Shown: positions 41,748-52,903 of the stretch, one piece after another
How the letters are laid out: every line of letters starts with the position of its first letter
How positions within the stretch are numbered: position 1 is the stretch's first letter
NCBI GenBank assembly: GCA_016169945.1
Contig: JADLSH010000087.1
Coordinates: 62,001-126,000 of the forward strand
Source of the DNA: Trachythela sp. YZ-2020
Lineage: Eukaryota; Cnidaria; Anthozoa; Malacalcyonacea; Clavulariidae
Direction: 5' to 3'
Length of the DNA: 64,000 bases
The notes under the pieces: model-generated
What the model saw: only the letters and a program-made list of their open reading frames with translations
Databases searched by the model: none
What the model was told of the DNA's origin: nothing
Translations under genes and position numbers: made by a program

Positions 41748-42033
41748 GAGTTATGATCACCCATACAAACCTGACGAACCTAGGCTAGAAAGAGCTTGCC
41801 GGGATTTTGTGCACACAGTGCAGTCAGGCCTAAAATCAAAATCCTATGCACCAATTTATGTCCATATGGAGTTAGATGTGTGGAGGTACATAACCCACAA
41901 TAAAGGGAAAGAATGCGAGCATAAAGGCTACAAATTATACGAACAAAATGAATTTGGGCATTTTGTGGGCGTACCGAACGACTGGTTTTATACCCTTAAT
42001 GCACATGGTGATGGCGATAGATTTTCCCATTAA
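41748..42033 (+). CDS. Chromodomain gene, last recognised exon
   Basis: Acceptor TTTATGTTTAG ends at 41747. One base completes the split Arg codon, then SYDHPYKPDEPRLERACRDF and a further 75 residues (…VHMELDVWRYITHNKGKECE..., GHFVGVPNDWFYTLN) to TAA at 42031. Just past the stop, another frame (to ~42170) carries a conserved-looking segment, VSPWAPSKFVVRNGKLIKGQ. A frameshift near 42010 may therefore have cut the natural C-terminus. The 3' end lies about 150 bp from the 3' end of the minus-strand transposase-like gene (convergent). Confidence 0.6.
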
Positions 42034-42179
42034 GGCCAAACCAGTTTCGCCATGGGCACCATCAAAGTTTGTTGTAAGAAATGGGAAATTAATCAAAGGA
42101 CAAATAATTCCTATTGAAAAAATTGTAATCATGTTTGTAAAGAGAGCCTGTAATATTAATAATGTACATAGTAGCTAGG

Positions 42180-42511
42180 TTAACAATATTTACAATACAA
42201 GTTATTGCTGTAAAGCAATACGGTACATGTCGAGCAGTCTTGTAACATTTTTACTTTTGTTTTGATGCTGAGATCTTTCAGATGTGAACGTAATTCCTCT
42301 GGGGTAAGAGTCAAGAGGGTGTCCTCATTTTCACTAGTTTCGTTAGACAATCGAGGGCGCTTGCTACGACTTTCCTATATCCCTTTCGACCAGTAATCAT
42401 CCGATTTCTTCTCATATCGCCTTGGTGTTCTACCTACATCTTTACACGCATCCCATTTGTTCGACTTCTGTAAATGAATGCGCCTGCAGTCATCATTTAG
42501 TTTTTCAATCC
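42180..42511 (-). pseudogene. Last exon: catalytic-Glu candidate and basic tail
   Basis: Acceptor TTATTGCAG, then GIEKLNDDCRRIHLQKSNKW, matching the G-x-G-x-E-K-x-N-D style that often carries the last acidic residue of RNase H-fold transposases. After WDACKDVGRTPRRYEKKSDD the frame meets TAG (42377-42375) and continues SRSKRPRLSNETSENEDTLL to a stop at about 42180. The basic SRSKRPR could be a nuclear localisation signal. Confidence 0.5.
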
Positions 42512-44142
42512 CTGCAATAATTTGTAAAAGGCAACTAAGTATGGCTATTATTACATCGCAATTAAAGATGTATAGTTGTAAATACAGTTATTACCTTGCC
42601 CGGAAAAGTTGCGTATTCCTTTATGAATTCTCATAAAGCGAGGCACATGATACACCATGGTATGCATATATGGTGTAACATTTGCTTTGCCATAGCCTGC
42701 TAGAACTGATTCACCTAGAGATAGGAACAGCGATATGCAAGCTGTAACCTACAATGAAATGTACGGTATAATTATACGCATACAAAGTGGGGGTATTCTA
42801 GAAGACATCTACACTTCTCCACGGAGGAAATTGGAAGTCAATCCGCCTGGACGTCCAAATGCGTTTTACTATTATCATAAGTACAATATACCCCTCCTAC
42901 TCTGGACGGCAGAAATTTCCTCTGCAAGGGAGTGTGGATCTTTACTGCAATGACCCAATATTAGTATATTCTAATGTTTCAGGACTTATTTACTATACAT
43001 TACTATTGTGTTTTGTCACTATTGTGTCCATTGTGCCAGATTCGTAGTATATCCCAATGCTGTACCTTGCTGAAATATGCATCAACTTCAGTCTCTGAAA
43101 GAGCTTCTTTCTGGATATAGTCTTTATAAATATGGTTGAAATCCTGTCAAATATAAATTGAAATAGTCCTCGTTAAACAATTAATATACCAACCTATTGC
43201 ATATTTTACAGTAATATAAATAGTGTTTTATGCTTGCCCAACTTAATCATTAAGCCCCACTGAGACCCATCGTAGTTGTTCAAACATGACACACTATATG
43301 GTGCTAAGACATAGATATTGGGGATCTAGTGACCAATTACCTTCCAAATGATTATCACTGTAGCACTTGTTGCTGGACTGAGTATGCCATCTAACTTTGC
43401 TGGAAGGTTACCCAGAAGGATTTTCTTCTCTGTTCCCATCATACTGGTGAAATCATATGAATTGCTTCCTTTTCCAGCAGCATCTCGCTTTTCCCAAACC
43501 GAGAAGGACACGCCACAAATTCAAATTGCTTTCACGAGGTTATCTAGATGTAATTGTTGTTGGTCAGATGGACATTTTCTCAGATTTTCTCTTTTGTCTC
43601 GTTGTAACGCCTCATTAACCAAATTTCCAATCAGTTTGTCTAATAGAAATATATTATTATACTCTATATTACAGTTAAACCATCCTTTATTAGTGCGCCT
43701 CTTCTAAGTCGACCTCTAATATTAGAAATGCTGTTAATCAAACAATGAACAGCCTAGAACTATACAGTATATAGTACCTGTTATCCGTAACATCAAATGG
43801 AGCTCATCTAACACCACGTTGTCAAAGGGAATATTAACAAAAGGAGGGCGTTCACAAGAAAACTGATGCTTTAGGCAGCATGCTCTGATGTCATCTAGTG
43901 TCCTCTTTATGTCATCTGCCCTGTAGAAATTTTCAGGCTTTCGCATATCATATCTAGGAATGTGGATCAGTACAAAATGACAGGGATGTGCAATATTGAT
44001 ACCAAATATCAATACTGGTGATACTAGAAAATGCACTTATCAAAACATTTGGTTATTTTGATTAACTAATAGCCAAGGGATGGGGATTGGAAATTTTAAA
44101 AACTCTCAAGGTTTCTTTGGCAATGCTAGTTTTTTATTTTAC

Positions 44143-44221
44143 CTTCACAACTTTTGGATCTTGCACCATATACAAGCATGATCTGATGTTGCTGATTTCA
44201 TACCCAACATCAACAAAAGAA
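44143..44221 (-). pseudogene. C-x-x-C exon of the transposase-like gene
   Basis: Encodes LLMLGMKSATSDHACIWCKI. The preceding exon ends GGDYK in phase 0, so one extra base at the exon start breaks the frame. An in-frame TGA two codons before the donor (AG|GTAAAA) is a second lesion. The ACxWC-like motif between the second acidic residue and the third resembles the zinc-binding insertions of several cut-and-paste transposases. Confidence 0.55.
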
Positions 44222-45390
44222 CTGTAAATAAAATACTTCAGTTTATAAATCAACTTCAGTTAGATGTGCTTCCACTCCTAACAAACAATATTAATCCTAA
44301 TTGGCTAGGAATTGAGCCTTGGTTCCCGGTGCTGAAAGCCCATTCAATTTTATATTTAACAATATATTGAACCATTAAGCGGCCGTACTCTACCCTTGAT
44401 AAGTAAAATCGTATTGCGATAGACAGAGTAAAATAGTAAAGTAAGGCGTTTGAGGGTGCATAAAAAATGAGAATCATAATAAATACAATGCAAATCACCT
44501 TGTAGTCACCACCAAGAAACATCTCTACAGGTACATTATTCTCAGCTATTTTCAATGTGCCAGATTCCACAATCTTATTCACATCCTCAAGGATCCTTGC
44601 ACATGATGATTGAAGGGTGTCATAATCCTCTTTTCCTTTGATTACAGCAACTGTGTGATTCTTTGGAAGAAAAAAGATAAAATAAAGATTTTTGTTACTA
44701 AGAATATTTCAAATATTTTTTTCAGTAACAGCTACAAGGTTCTAACCTCTCGATGCTAGAACAGCATCTATCATTCAAAATTGAGAATGAAATCACAATA
44801 AACCCAGTAATTCGTGTCATTCTTGCACCATCACCGCTCAGCTTGATCTTATACTTTGCTGAAACATCCAAGCCATTCAGTCTGCATTTTTCCATCTAGC
44901 TTGGAAATGAGCAAACATGATTAGTGCATTAGTGTGCAAGACTCTTCCCTTGATAAGTAACCTTATCTGGTGTTTAATTAATATACAGAGACAATATCAA
45001 GTTAGGGAACATTTGGGTGCATTGTGGCTCAACGGGTAAATTTATCATTTGATGCACTTACACGTATTTGGATTTCGTTGCAGAGAGCATGTGAGCAGGT
45101 GTCCTCTCAATACATGTGAGTGCATGCAGTGTCTCTTTGCACTGTTTGATGAGATAGGACCATGGTAAATTCTCTCCAGCTTGGGTCATTGTGACTTCAT
45201 GATAGGCAGTCTCACCTATACAAAAGTGATCCATAATAAAAAGGATTTCGTTTATCGTTTTCTTTTCCATTTGCGGAAGTTCATTGTACTTTTTATTCTG
45301 CGGAGACGTTTGATATACCAACGAGTAATTTGACCCATATTTATCACTAAAAACTGCAGATTCCAGTGTTAGACCGAAAGTGTTTGTAAA

Positions 45391-46067
45391 CTACAAGCTG
45401 TCTTTCACATTTGCCTTCAGTTCAGTAAGTTTGCGGTTTTGCTGCTTTTTCCCAAGCTCTGATATTTCTCTTCCTGTGTTTTTATATTTGACAGAATAAA
45501 CTTTTTTCAGGTAATCACTAAGTTTTTTATTTTCATTCAAGATGGCCTCATAATCTTCTTGTTTACTACTTAATGCTTTATCAGCTGCTATTTTACTCTC
45601 TTTTAATGTTCCAATTTCAGCCCGCAACTCCCTCCCACTCTCTTCCAGCCTTTCATTTTCCTCTGATACAGACTGTATCAATTCTTGTACCTCAGCCACC
45701 TTAACTAACTCATTGCGGAAAACTGAAATACGTTTAATTGTGCTACGATATTCAGCTTTATAACGGCCTCCAAGCTTGCAGCATTTACTTTTTATCTCCC
45801 CACAACTTCTCCTTAGTAGCTCAGTGATTCTCTGGCTCCCGTTGATTTGTATTCCGTTAGAGGATATGAATGCGTTCAAAATTTCGGTATACGAGTGCTC
45901 AGACTATTTGCCACATCGCTTCAGATCATGCCAACTTTTCAAATGCTCCTGCGGAATACCAATAATCAACACTATTTCATCTTCGCTCAACTTAGGCAAT
46001 GTTCAGTAGACAAAGAAATGCTGTATTTAACTTTATTTAAATCAAATGGTTTTAGAATATCTGACAT
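45391..46067 (-). pseudogene. First exon: coiled-coil region, frameshifted twice
   Basis: ATG at 46067 opens MSDILKPFDLNKVKYSISLS. A +1 shift near 45990 leads to KLSEDEIVLIIGIPQEHLKS, and a second near 45905 leads to SEHSYTEILNAFISSNGIQI. The frame is then open for about 160 codons. Residues SVSEENERLEESGRELRAEI through KQEDYEAILNENKKLSDYL form a clear coiled coil. The exon end is uncertain (GTG donor near 45403). Confidence 0.5.
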
Positions 46068-47880
46068 AATCTTTACAAATTTAAATTATGGCGCTCAATG
46101 GCGCGAATCAAAATAAACAACGAACAGATGGGTAAATAGGCGCACGTTTAAAGCGAACCCCCTTTAATCCTAAACTATCAAAAGCCTGGTTTGTAAGCTT
46201 CGTATTGATACCAAACATGGCGAAATGTTTTTGGACGCTCATAGTCGCGCGAATCATCGTATATGGGTAAAATTAAATAATTGAATTCCCTTGATTTCCA
46301 CGCTGAATTGTAGCCGGTTAACATGGACGGTTATTTCGAGAATTGCTGTGCGAATATTCGTTGTGTTGTTGTTTACGAGAGAAGGGCGGCAAGTTTGATC
46401 AGAAGTGGCGGATCTTTAATGGCTGAAGTAATCTGCTTGTTATTGTGGAATTAGCGCCATTGATGTATAGTAATACTATCCAATGGGAGATAAAAATTGC
46501 GTTCGAATTGTAACCAGATGACGGTTAAAATAAGGTATGAAAGTAACTTTGTTAGACTACCGAAGTTTCGATCGTATCATATCAAGTGCGGCAAATGAGT
46601 AAGTTCCGAGCAAACTCGCTCAAATTGGAATATGATGCTGCCACTAATACATTCTTATAGAGCCTTTCCGCCATCTTTGTTTACTAAATGTCGAGTATGC
46701 GCAGTTTAAATGTCCCACATTTCTGGCCACGATACAAATAATAGTTGTAGGACGTTTCGGATCGAAGACTGGTGTCTAGTCTTCTTACTACACGCGCAAA
46801 GGTTTTCGGGATAGAGTCATAACACCTCCATATAAACTGCATTTTCAGAAGCAATACCTCGGCGACTACTGAATAACATTCGATCAGGTAAGGTTATTGT
46901 TATGTTTTATATGTGATAGAGCGATTTTGTTAGGAAATATTTGCAATCTTCGTTCGTGGATGTCAAGCATGTTGTCCCCGCTTAAAATTTGAATTTGCCG
47001 CGACAATATATGAATTAAAACGATGAAAATAATACAATTCCAAATTAAAATTACTTCAGGAAATGCTACTATACAAAATTTTCAATTTTACTCGGCCTTT
47101 CGATGTTTATATTTACCAACAGTATATGACAGATTGGCTGATTGGCAGTTAAATACACAGAGACCAGAGCCCATCTTGTCCTAATATAATTATAGCTTTA
47201 TTGAAAGATTTAACCACTTCAGAAATCAGGTACACTTTCATATAAGATTTTAATATAATTATGTTGATACTTATGCAGTGAAAATGGAGAAAAAACAAAG
47301 TATTGCCTATTCTAAATATATTATTTCAGTTCAAGGGATTGCATCCTTGTCATCACTAACTGGTTTACTGTCAATCAGAGTCATGTATCTAAATTCTGCT
47401 GTATTTTGTAAATTGAAATGTTTCATCGATACTAATAGGTCAGATTCGCATGACTTTTATATATTTTCACATGTCCGAAACCTGTCCAAGAATGTAAAAT
47501 CACTGGGCCCATTGTCCAACTATTTAATGCTATCACATGTAAATGTTAAAATGCCTGGTTGATATATTTTGATTGTGAGAAGTTTATGCACCAGTCAATG
47601 TAAATCCATGATGCTCTCATGCTGCCGATAAGTGGATATTTGGTAGTACTAGGAATATTCTCCCTTTTACACAAAAATAGCTTGCTTCAAAAGTTAATCA
47701 TTGATGTTAAATTATATCATGCCTATGTTCCAAGAGTATAGAGGACTAACAATGCCATACATACCAGTATGGAATGTAGACGTTGTGCATCCGGACATGC
47801 CCGGTGCAAAACGTCAAATTTAGCATGGCTTCCCCCTGGGGTCGACCCCTGGGGTGCATCCAGTGGGGGTGGGGAAAAGT
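46068..47880. other. Upstream region of the transposase-like gene; possible non-coding first exon
   Basis: No coding block recognised. CATTCGATCAG|GTAAGGT at 46880-46896 is a strong donor that could end a plus-strand untranslated exon. A 94-codon frame at 47278-47562 has no motif. Sequence near 46650-46800 is locally GC-richer and lacks repeats. Confidence 0.25.
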
Positions 47881-48156
47881 TTACCCCTTACCCCTGAAGA
47901 ATTCCAGGGTCCTCGATAGGGGGGGGTACGGTATTAAATGGAATAGCCCAATGGGTAGATCAATGTTTCCTTCTGCCACAATGGGCAGATCAATATTTTG
48001 TGCCTCACTGCATACCACAACAGGTAGATTGATATTTTGTGCTACGATCACAGGTACGGGCTCTATGACTACAGCTAGATCACTATTTGCCACCGTCATA
48101 GGTGGGGTTGTTTTTGCATTTTGCATGCACGGCGATATATTAACTGTGTTGATCAC
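47881..48156 (-). pseudogene. Second copy of the 11-residue-repeat gene: repeat exon
   Basis: The minus strand encodes NSDLAVVIEPVPVIVAQNIN, LPVVVCSEAQNIDLPIVAEG and NIDLPIGL. This is the degenerate form of the NINNLPVEVAQ repeat seen at 4117-4891, without tandem amplification. The frame runs to about 47881. The unique C-terminal segment expected next is instead found inverted at 48195-48335. Confidence 0.5.
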
Positions 48157-48194
48157 GGACCAACATATGACATGTCATGTAAGAAACTAAAAGC

Positions 48195-48335
48195 AAGTTT
48201 GAGCCCGTTGAGGCACAAAATATTATTGATCTGCCCATTGTGGCAGAGCAAGTTGTGGCACAAAGTAACATTGATCCGCCTGTTGAGGCAGAAAAAGATA
48301 ACCAAATTTGGTTGATAAATTATGGTATATTTACT
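48195..48335 (+). pseudogene. Inverted tail segment of the repeat gene
   Basis: The plus strand encodes PVEAQNIIDLPIVAEQVVAQ, then NQIWLINYG, matching 4691-4800 (EPIEAQNN...NQIWLMTYG). In this copy the tail points opposite to the rest of the gene and sits in its intron, so a local inversion has rearranged it. Confidence 0.5.
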
Positions 48336-48689
48336 TGAAAAAAATGGTTGCGACAAACTTACAATGGATATATTACATCATCTGTAATGGGATGGAATTG
48401 TCATCGTACATGAATTAACACTAACTATTGTTGGTAAGTTATCTATAGACAAATATTCTACACCGGGGTCTAGGACTAATAAGCCATTACTCAGAGCTTT
48501 TAAATACATTTTGTCTCCTTGTATTAAGACATTATTAAATGTTGTTTTCTACCACGCGGGCAATGGAATATTTCGTGCTGAAAGAAGCGCCGATAAACTC
48601 ATAAAAGCACATCGCTTTCCTCTAGAATGAACACTAAACAGTTCATCACCTTGATGAATATCGGCAGAAAGAACTAAAGCCATACTTAC

Positions 48690-48733
48690 CTATGTTTCTT
48701 CGGGAAATCCGAAAATGTTGGTATATTTTGCAT
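48690..48733 (-). CDS. Second copy of the repeat gene: exon 1
   Basis: ATG (complement of 48733-48731) encodes MQNIPTFSDFPKKH plus two bases, then AG|GTAAGTAT, the same start, phase and donor as exon 1 at 3782-3816. The upstream 280 bp (to about 49010) is also conserved between the two loci. Confidence 0.5.
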
Positions 48734-48739
48734 CTAGTC

Positions 48740-49010
48740 AGATCCAGCATAAAAAGCTTGTAAAATCTTGAGAGTTGTGAACTTGCATGCAGAGCACATG
48801 GAACAAAACATGCGCGCGCAATACAATATTTTTCTCGCCCTGTCCCCCCATTTTAAAAATTAACCTTGAGCTCGACTTTTTGCCCAGAATTACGACAACT
48901 GACAGAGGCAAGATCCAGATCTCGACAATACATAGGTCGGCGCAAAAGACTGGATCGAGGAGAAACCTTGCCATGTCAAGAATAGTTTGCTGCCTTCGGC
49001 AGCAGTAACT
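48740..49010 (-). promoter_or_regulatory. Conserved upstream region, second copy (uninterrupted)
   Basis: The complement of this stretch aligns with 3041-3159 plus 3697-3781 and lacks the 537-bp TIR element found there, so it is the empty-site version. It may hold the promoter. Confidence 0.45.
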
Positions 49011-49483
49011 ATAATTTAATCCTGTAATAGTTTACCCCTATAGTATGTCATTAATGTTTTTGTGTCTGTGAGCAAAATTTATTACTTTTTGACATGTGTT
49101 TGCAAATTAAAATACATCTTATATTTTTAGATTATATGAGTCCCCCTTACTGTCTGCCACTGCTTAATATTACAGAATTCTATAATGTTCTTGCACAAAT
49201 TGAAAAGGTTATAAATTTTGTATATTATATGTTTATGATGCCTGACCGTTACCAATCAATGGTTAACCATTAAGGATGTGCCATAATTTCCCATACCTTA
49301 GTTTTATGTTTAACACCACATGATTGTACTCGTCACAGACCGCTGGATGTTGGTGAGTTAACCGAACTGTTTGTCCATGTCTCTTTTTAACCCATTAAGA
49401 CAATTTGCTCATTTCACCCTAGTGGCCCTACATTCCTATTTTACTCTGTCTAAATGCCAGACGATTTTACTTCTTAAGGGGAG
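49011..49483. other. Nothing recognised
   Basis: AT-rich sequence without splice-bounded coding blocks or repeats. Confidence 0.3.
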
Positions 49484-49800
49484 AGTGTAGTAGTAGTAGT
49501 AGTAAAACTTTATTTCAAGAGGGAAACGTATTAACCATAATAGTTATCTAACATACGGCCCTCACAATATTACAATATTTACAAACATAACAGAATGATA
49601 TTACTATTATTTACATGTGAGAAAAATGATAATTAGAGTTAGCTAATTAGTAATTAATACATCTACAATTTAGTAAATATTTACAATCGTTACAAAATAG
49701 GTCTTCAAGATGGTTAGTAAAGTTAAGCTTATTAAGATATGCAAGTGTTGGATATGCATGGCTTAAATAGACATAATTATGAGACCTGTCTATTGGCATT
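49484..49800 (-). mobile_element. 3' end of a non-LTR element with (CTA)n tail
   Basis: On the plus strand, six TAG units (49486-49505) precede AAAACTTTATTTCAAGAGGG. Read on the minus strand, this is a polyadenylation-like AT-rich 3' UTR ending in a short microsatellite tail. The layout matches the tails at 8536, 32684 and 62983. RT sequence is absent, so it is a severely 5'-truncated copy. Confidence 0.45.
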
Positions 49801-50465
49801 CAATATATACTCTATTTTATGTGTTATATATATATAAAGCTGTCAGGTTGTCCTGATATATATGTTTATTTCTCTTGAGACAGATACTGTATATTTGGAG
49901 CTGGCGAAACAATGTATATTTCTGTATGGTTCACATTGCCCTCAGGACTCAAAGATTAGAACAATGATATATTACTGGAAGACACAAATCAAATGATACA
50001 AGGATTGAATGAACTGCAGCAAGTTATGTGTGTTTGATATTGGCCAATGTGACAATGTAAAAGGTATTCAGATCATGGAAAACTTAGGGTTGCAGTCTTT
50101 TGACAATCGCTTGTCTACAAACTATGAGAAGATTAGTATTAGTATAGTATTCTAATTCAAATTAACTCCTCACTTATGGTTAACCTATTAAAGTGTATTA
50201 TTATGCAACGAAAAATGTCAAAAACATTTTTTGAGGTATTTCAATAAAAATGGCCTCCCTGGACTTGCTAAAAAAATTTGTCAGTAAAAGCGCCGTAAAA
50301 TTATTTAAAACAGCCTTGGAACTACGATAAATACAGCTATTTTGAATCTTAACCTGAAGAAAGACTGGTACCGAGAGTTCCAGCCTTGTGACGTACGCAG
50401 TGTGACATCTCGAATCACTAATAACAAGACAGGAGCTTTCATATTTCGCTTTACAAACGTTGAAA

Positions 50466-50616
50466 ATGTCCGATACCGAAAGCTTTGAATCACAGACAGA
50501 GACAGAATGGTCAACAGATCATGAGGACATTGTTGAGCAATCGTCTGTTGTCCAGCCGTATCAATTTGAGCCAGTCGCTTATAGTGACTATGAGGAAGAA
50601 GAAACAGACGAAGAAG
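50466..50616 (+). CDS. Exon of a P2X7-tail-like (zinc-binding) protein
   Basis: ATG at 50466 encodes MSDTESFESQTETEWSTDHE, then SSVVQPYQFEPVAYSDYEEE and an acidic end, with a donor GAAG|GTATTC at 50616/50617. The QPYQFEP motif within an acidic Ser/Glu-rich start is what I recall before the Cys-rich P2X-receptor-tail domain in many cnidarian proteins. About 180 bp downstream a frame reads TFEGKDVECITQHWDYYEQN, which fits a later part (CIT-H) of that domain, but the central CxC-x-C part is missing. Either a partial gene or a remnant. Confidence 0.4.
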
Positions 50617-50979
50617 GTATTCTGCGATAAACTCTTGAAGCGAGATTTAAGAAAACAACAGCTGTTATTTCATGGTAAGAAATTTTATCAAAGTAATGTA
50701 GTATTAAACCGTTCCTCGAACTATTTATTAACGTGTTTCGTCTGGTACGTGAATATATTTTAAGGTGCGCATGTGTGCATTGGCAAATTTACGTTCGAGG
50801 GAAAAGACGTAGAATGTATTACTCAGCACTGGGATTATTACGAACAGAACAGTATTAGAGACTGCAGGGGCTTTTCTCTCTGATAAGTCAGGGGAAAATA
50901 TCGCCAACCAACAAGCACAATCCAAGATGAGCAAAAAGAAAATATTAAAGTCGCGACTTACATAACTAACATAAGATGC

Positions 50980-51132
50980 GTCTTATATAAGACGCAAACA
51001 CACTCGTATAAATGGTCAAATTCTAGAGAGTCACGACTTAAATAAGAACAGGGGTTGAGACTGTTCCACAATAAATCGCGACTTATTTGAATTTGACCAT
51101 TTATACGAGTGTGTTCGCGTCTTATGTAAGAC
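50980..51132. repeat. 43-bp-arm inverted repeat
   Basis: GTCTTATATAAGACGCAAAC followed by ACACTCGTATAAATGGTCAAATT (50980-51022) is repeated in inverse at 51090-51132. The ~67-bp spacer holds two TCRCGACTTAWWT words. It could be a self-complementary MITE. Confidence 0.8.
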
Positions 51133-51229
51133 CCGTCTCATCCTTTGAGAAGGATATCGTAGACTTTAATTCAGCGTCGGCCACGGACATATAGAACAAA
51201 TTGAGGGTTTCTTCGCGTGTGCCTAAAAG

Positions 51230-51640
51230 ATATAAACAAAATCTCGACGTTTTGAGCTAAAGCCCTTCGTCAGGATAAATTAGTAGACAGATAAACACAT
51301 TACATCAGCTTTTATAGCAACGCTATAAAAGCTGTCACGTGAACAAAATATTAACCAATGAAAATAAAGTAGTCATAACAATCATAACAAAATAGAATTA
51401 ATATGTAAAGATATAGACTGGGTGCAGTCTTCGGCCCGATTCGACCATATAATCTGACCTGATACGAAGTATATCCAGGAAAGGACAAGATCGTGAGGAA
51501 TGTTCGAGTGAAGACAGAGAATGGCGAGTTGAAACGATCGGTTCAGAAGTGCTGTATACTCGTAGAAGCCAAGTAAGATCAGATTCGTGAGTGGCGCCCC
51601 GGAGGGTATGTCGTGAACAGTTGACATTTTTATATATTTC
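51230..51640 (-). mobile_element. Penelope-like terminal region with hammerhead-like motif
   Basis: The minus strand at 51285-51250 reads TCCTGACGAAGGGCTTTAGC followed by TCAAAACGTCGAG. CTGACGA and the stem GGGC/GCTC match the hammerhead layout, with GAAA replaced by CAAAA. Nearby is a hairpin, CAGCTTTTATAGC-AAC-GCTATAAAAGCTG (51307-51335). Both features fit the terminal repeats of Penelope-like elements (inference). Confidence 0.45.
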
Positions 51641-52030
51641 AAGTTTCATATTAATTAAGTTAGTTATTAAGCGATTCAGAGATTACGTAATCGTCATATG
51701 AAATGTAATTTAAGACATTCGACAGTCGAGACAGTAAAGTTAATAGCCAGTAAACACGTTATAGAGCAGGGAAAATAAACCGTTTTAGAGACGTTCGAGC
51801 GTGAGGAGATCCACCCTTCAGGTATTAACTTGTAGCTTTATAGTTCAATGAACAGTCTTTGGTATTATTTGTTTTATTAGTAAACTTTATAGTCGATGTT
51901 AGCGAACATTATTATTATATTAATCTTTGTTATTGTAAAAATATGATCGGAATGTGCTACATATAATCTTTGTAAATTTGTGGTTTTTAGAATATATATC
52001 GAATAAAATTAAAAGGAAATCGCTCTTATA
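51640..52030 (+). repeat. Repeat, inverted copy at 53100-53470
   Basis: About 380 bp, from TTCATATTAATTAAGTTAGT to ATTAAAAGGAAATCGC, matches the complement of 53100-53470 plus 54370-54420. The distant copy is split by an insertion. The repeat probably belongs to the same Penelope-like family as its neighbours. Confidence 0.75.
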
Positions 52031-52773
52031 TTGCTCTTATACTCTGTCTAATACCAGGCAGTTTTCGATCAATATAAAGCGACCTGTTCTAAACCAGGCT
52101 ATTTTACTAAGTTGGTTGTCTCACAACAAGGTAGATTATATACTCTGTCTCGCCGGACTGCAGAGTTGGTCAACGCAGCACCCGAGATTTTTGACTTAGA
52201 AAATTTTAGCGCACCTATACGTGCTTGGTAGCAATTTTCACACTTTAATCTGCCTCAAAACTCTTATTTCCATTGTATTTTTCTCACTTTTGTTCCTTTG
52301 ACTGCCACTTAAGGCACACCTGAAGACAATTTTGCGCACCCGCACCTAGATTTTGAGCAAAATTTTAGCTTTCCGCACCCGAGATCTCGTCGAAAACTGC
52401 CCAACTCTGCAGTCTGGCTGTCTCGGTGATGAAGCTAGACATAGCAACTGGTTGTGCTATGCAAATTGTTGATTCTTTAATTATTGAAACCTTCAGAAAT
52501 GCATTGTCTTTAGCCTATTTTAATGCATGCTTATTTGAATAGTAAGAGCAGTTTCCATGGCTTGCTTTGCCAATGCTCTTTCTAACTCCAGACAATTTGA
52601 GTAATCAAGGGAGAGTAGGAGACTGCCTAGACATTATGTACAGGTAATGCCATAAGCTATCTCTCCTGGATGAGAAAAACATCTGGCCTCAATAGGGACT
52701 TACAAAAATAACAATTAGAATTTTTTAAAGAAATTTTATGCGGTGCAAAGATTTGATACAGTATGTGGTTAAC
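52031..52773. other. No gene recognised
   Basis: Short diverged repeats of GCACACCTGAAG-like words near 52310-52390. A frame ending near 52199 is chance. Confidence 0.3.
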
Positions 52774-52903
52774 TAATTCAAGGTTATGGCGGTTGACTGT
52801 TGTGTAAAACTACCTGAAAAATACAATAAGTTCGACGTTTCGAGCAAAGACCCTCCGTCTGGAAGTTAGTAGAAGGCCAGACAAAGGGCCTGGTAACAGT
52901 GAA

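Larger units (their letters stand above)
42180..46067 (-). pseudogene. Multi-exon DDE-transposase-like gene, degraded
   Basis: About nine exons on the minus strand, mostly with consensus GT/AG: ~46067-45391, 45353-45062, 44895-44747, 44660-44499, 44221-44143, 43953-43778, 43639-43341, 43143-43066, 42714-42595, 42511-42180. Order of content: coiled coil; a helical block; IKLSGDGARMTRITGF (candidate first Asp); VPVEMFLGGDYK (candidate second Asp); SATSDHACIWCKIQK (C-x-x-C-type motif); VVLDELHLMLRIT; a domain with GVSFSVWEKRDAAGKG; NVTPYMHTMVYHVPRF; and GIEKLNDDCRRIH (candidate Glu) with a Lys/Arg tail. Most junction phases agree. Lesions: two frameshifts in exon 1, a one-base insertion and TGA in the C-x-x-C exon, TGA near 43525, TAG at 42377-42375. 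Such protein sequences occur in multiple copies in cnidarian genomes (recollection); the DDE reading is inference. Confidence 0.6.

Noticed and set aside
41948..42178. Separate 76-residue gene
   Set aside because: It overlaps the last chromodomain exon; its C-terminal half is more likely the displaced end of that protein after a frameshift.
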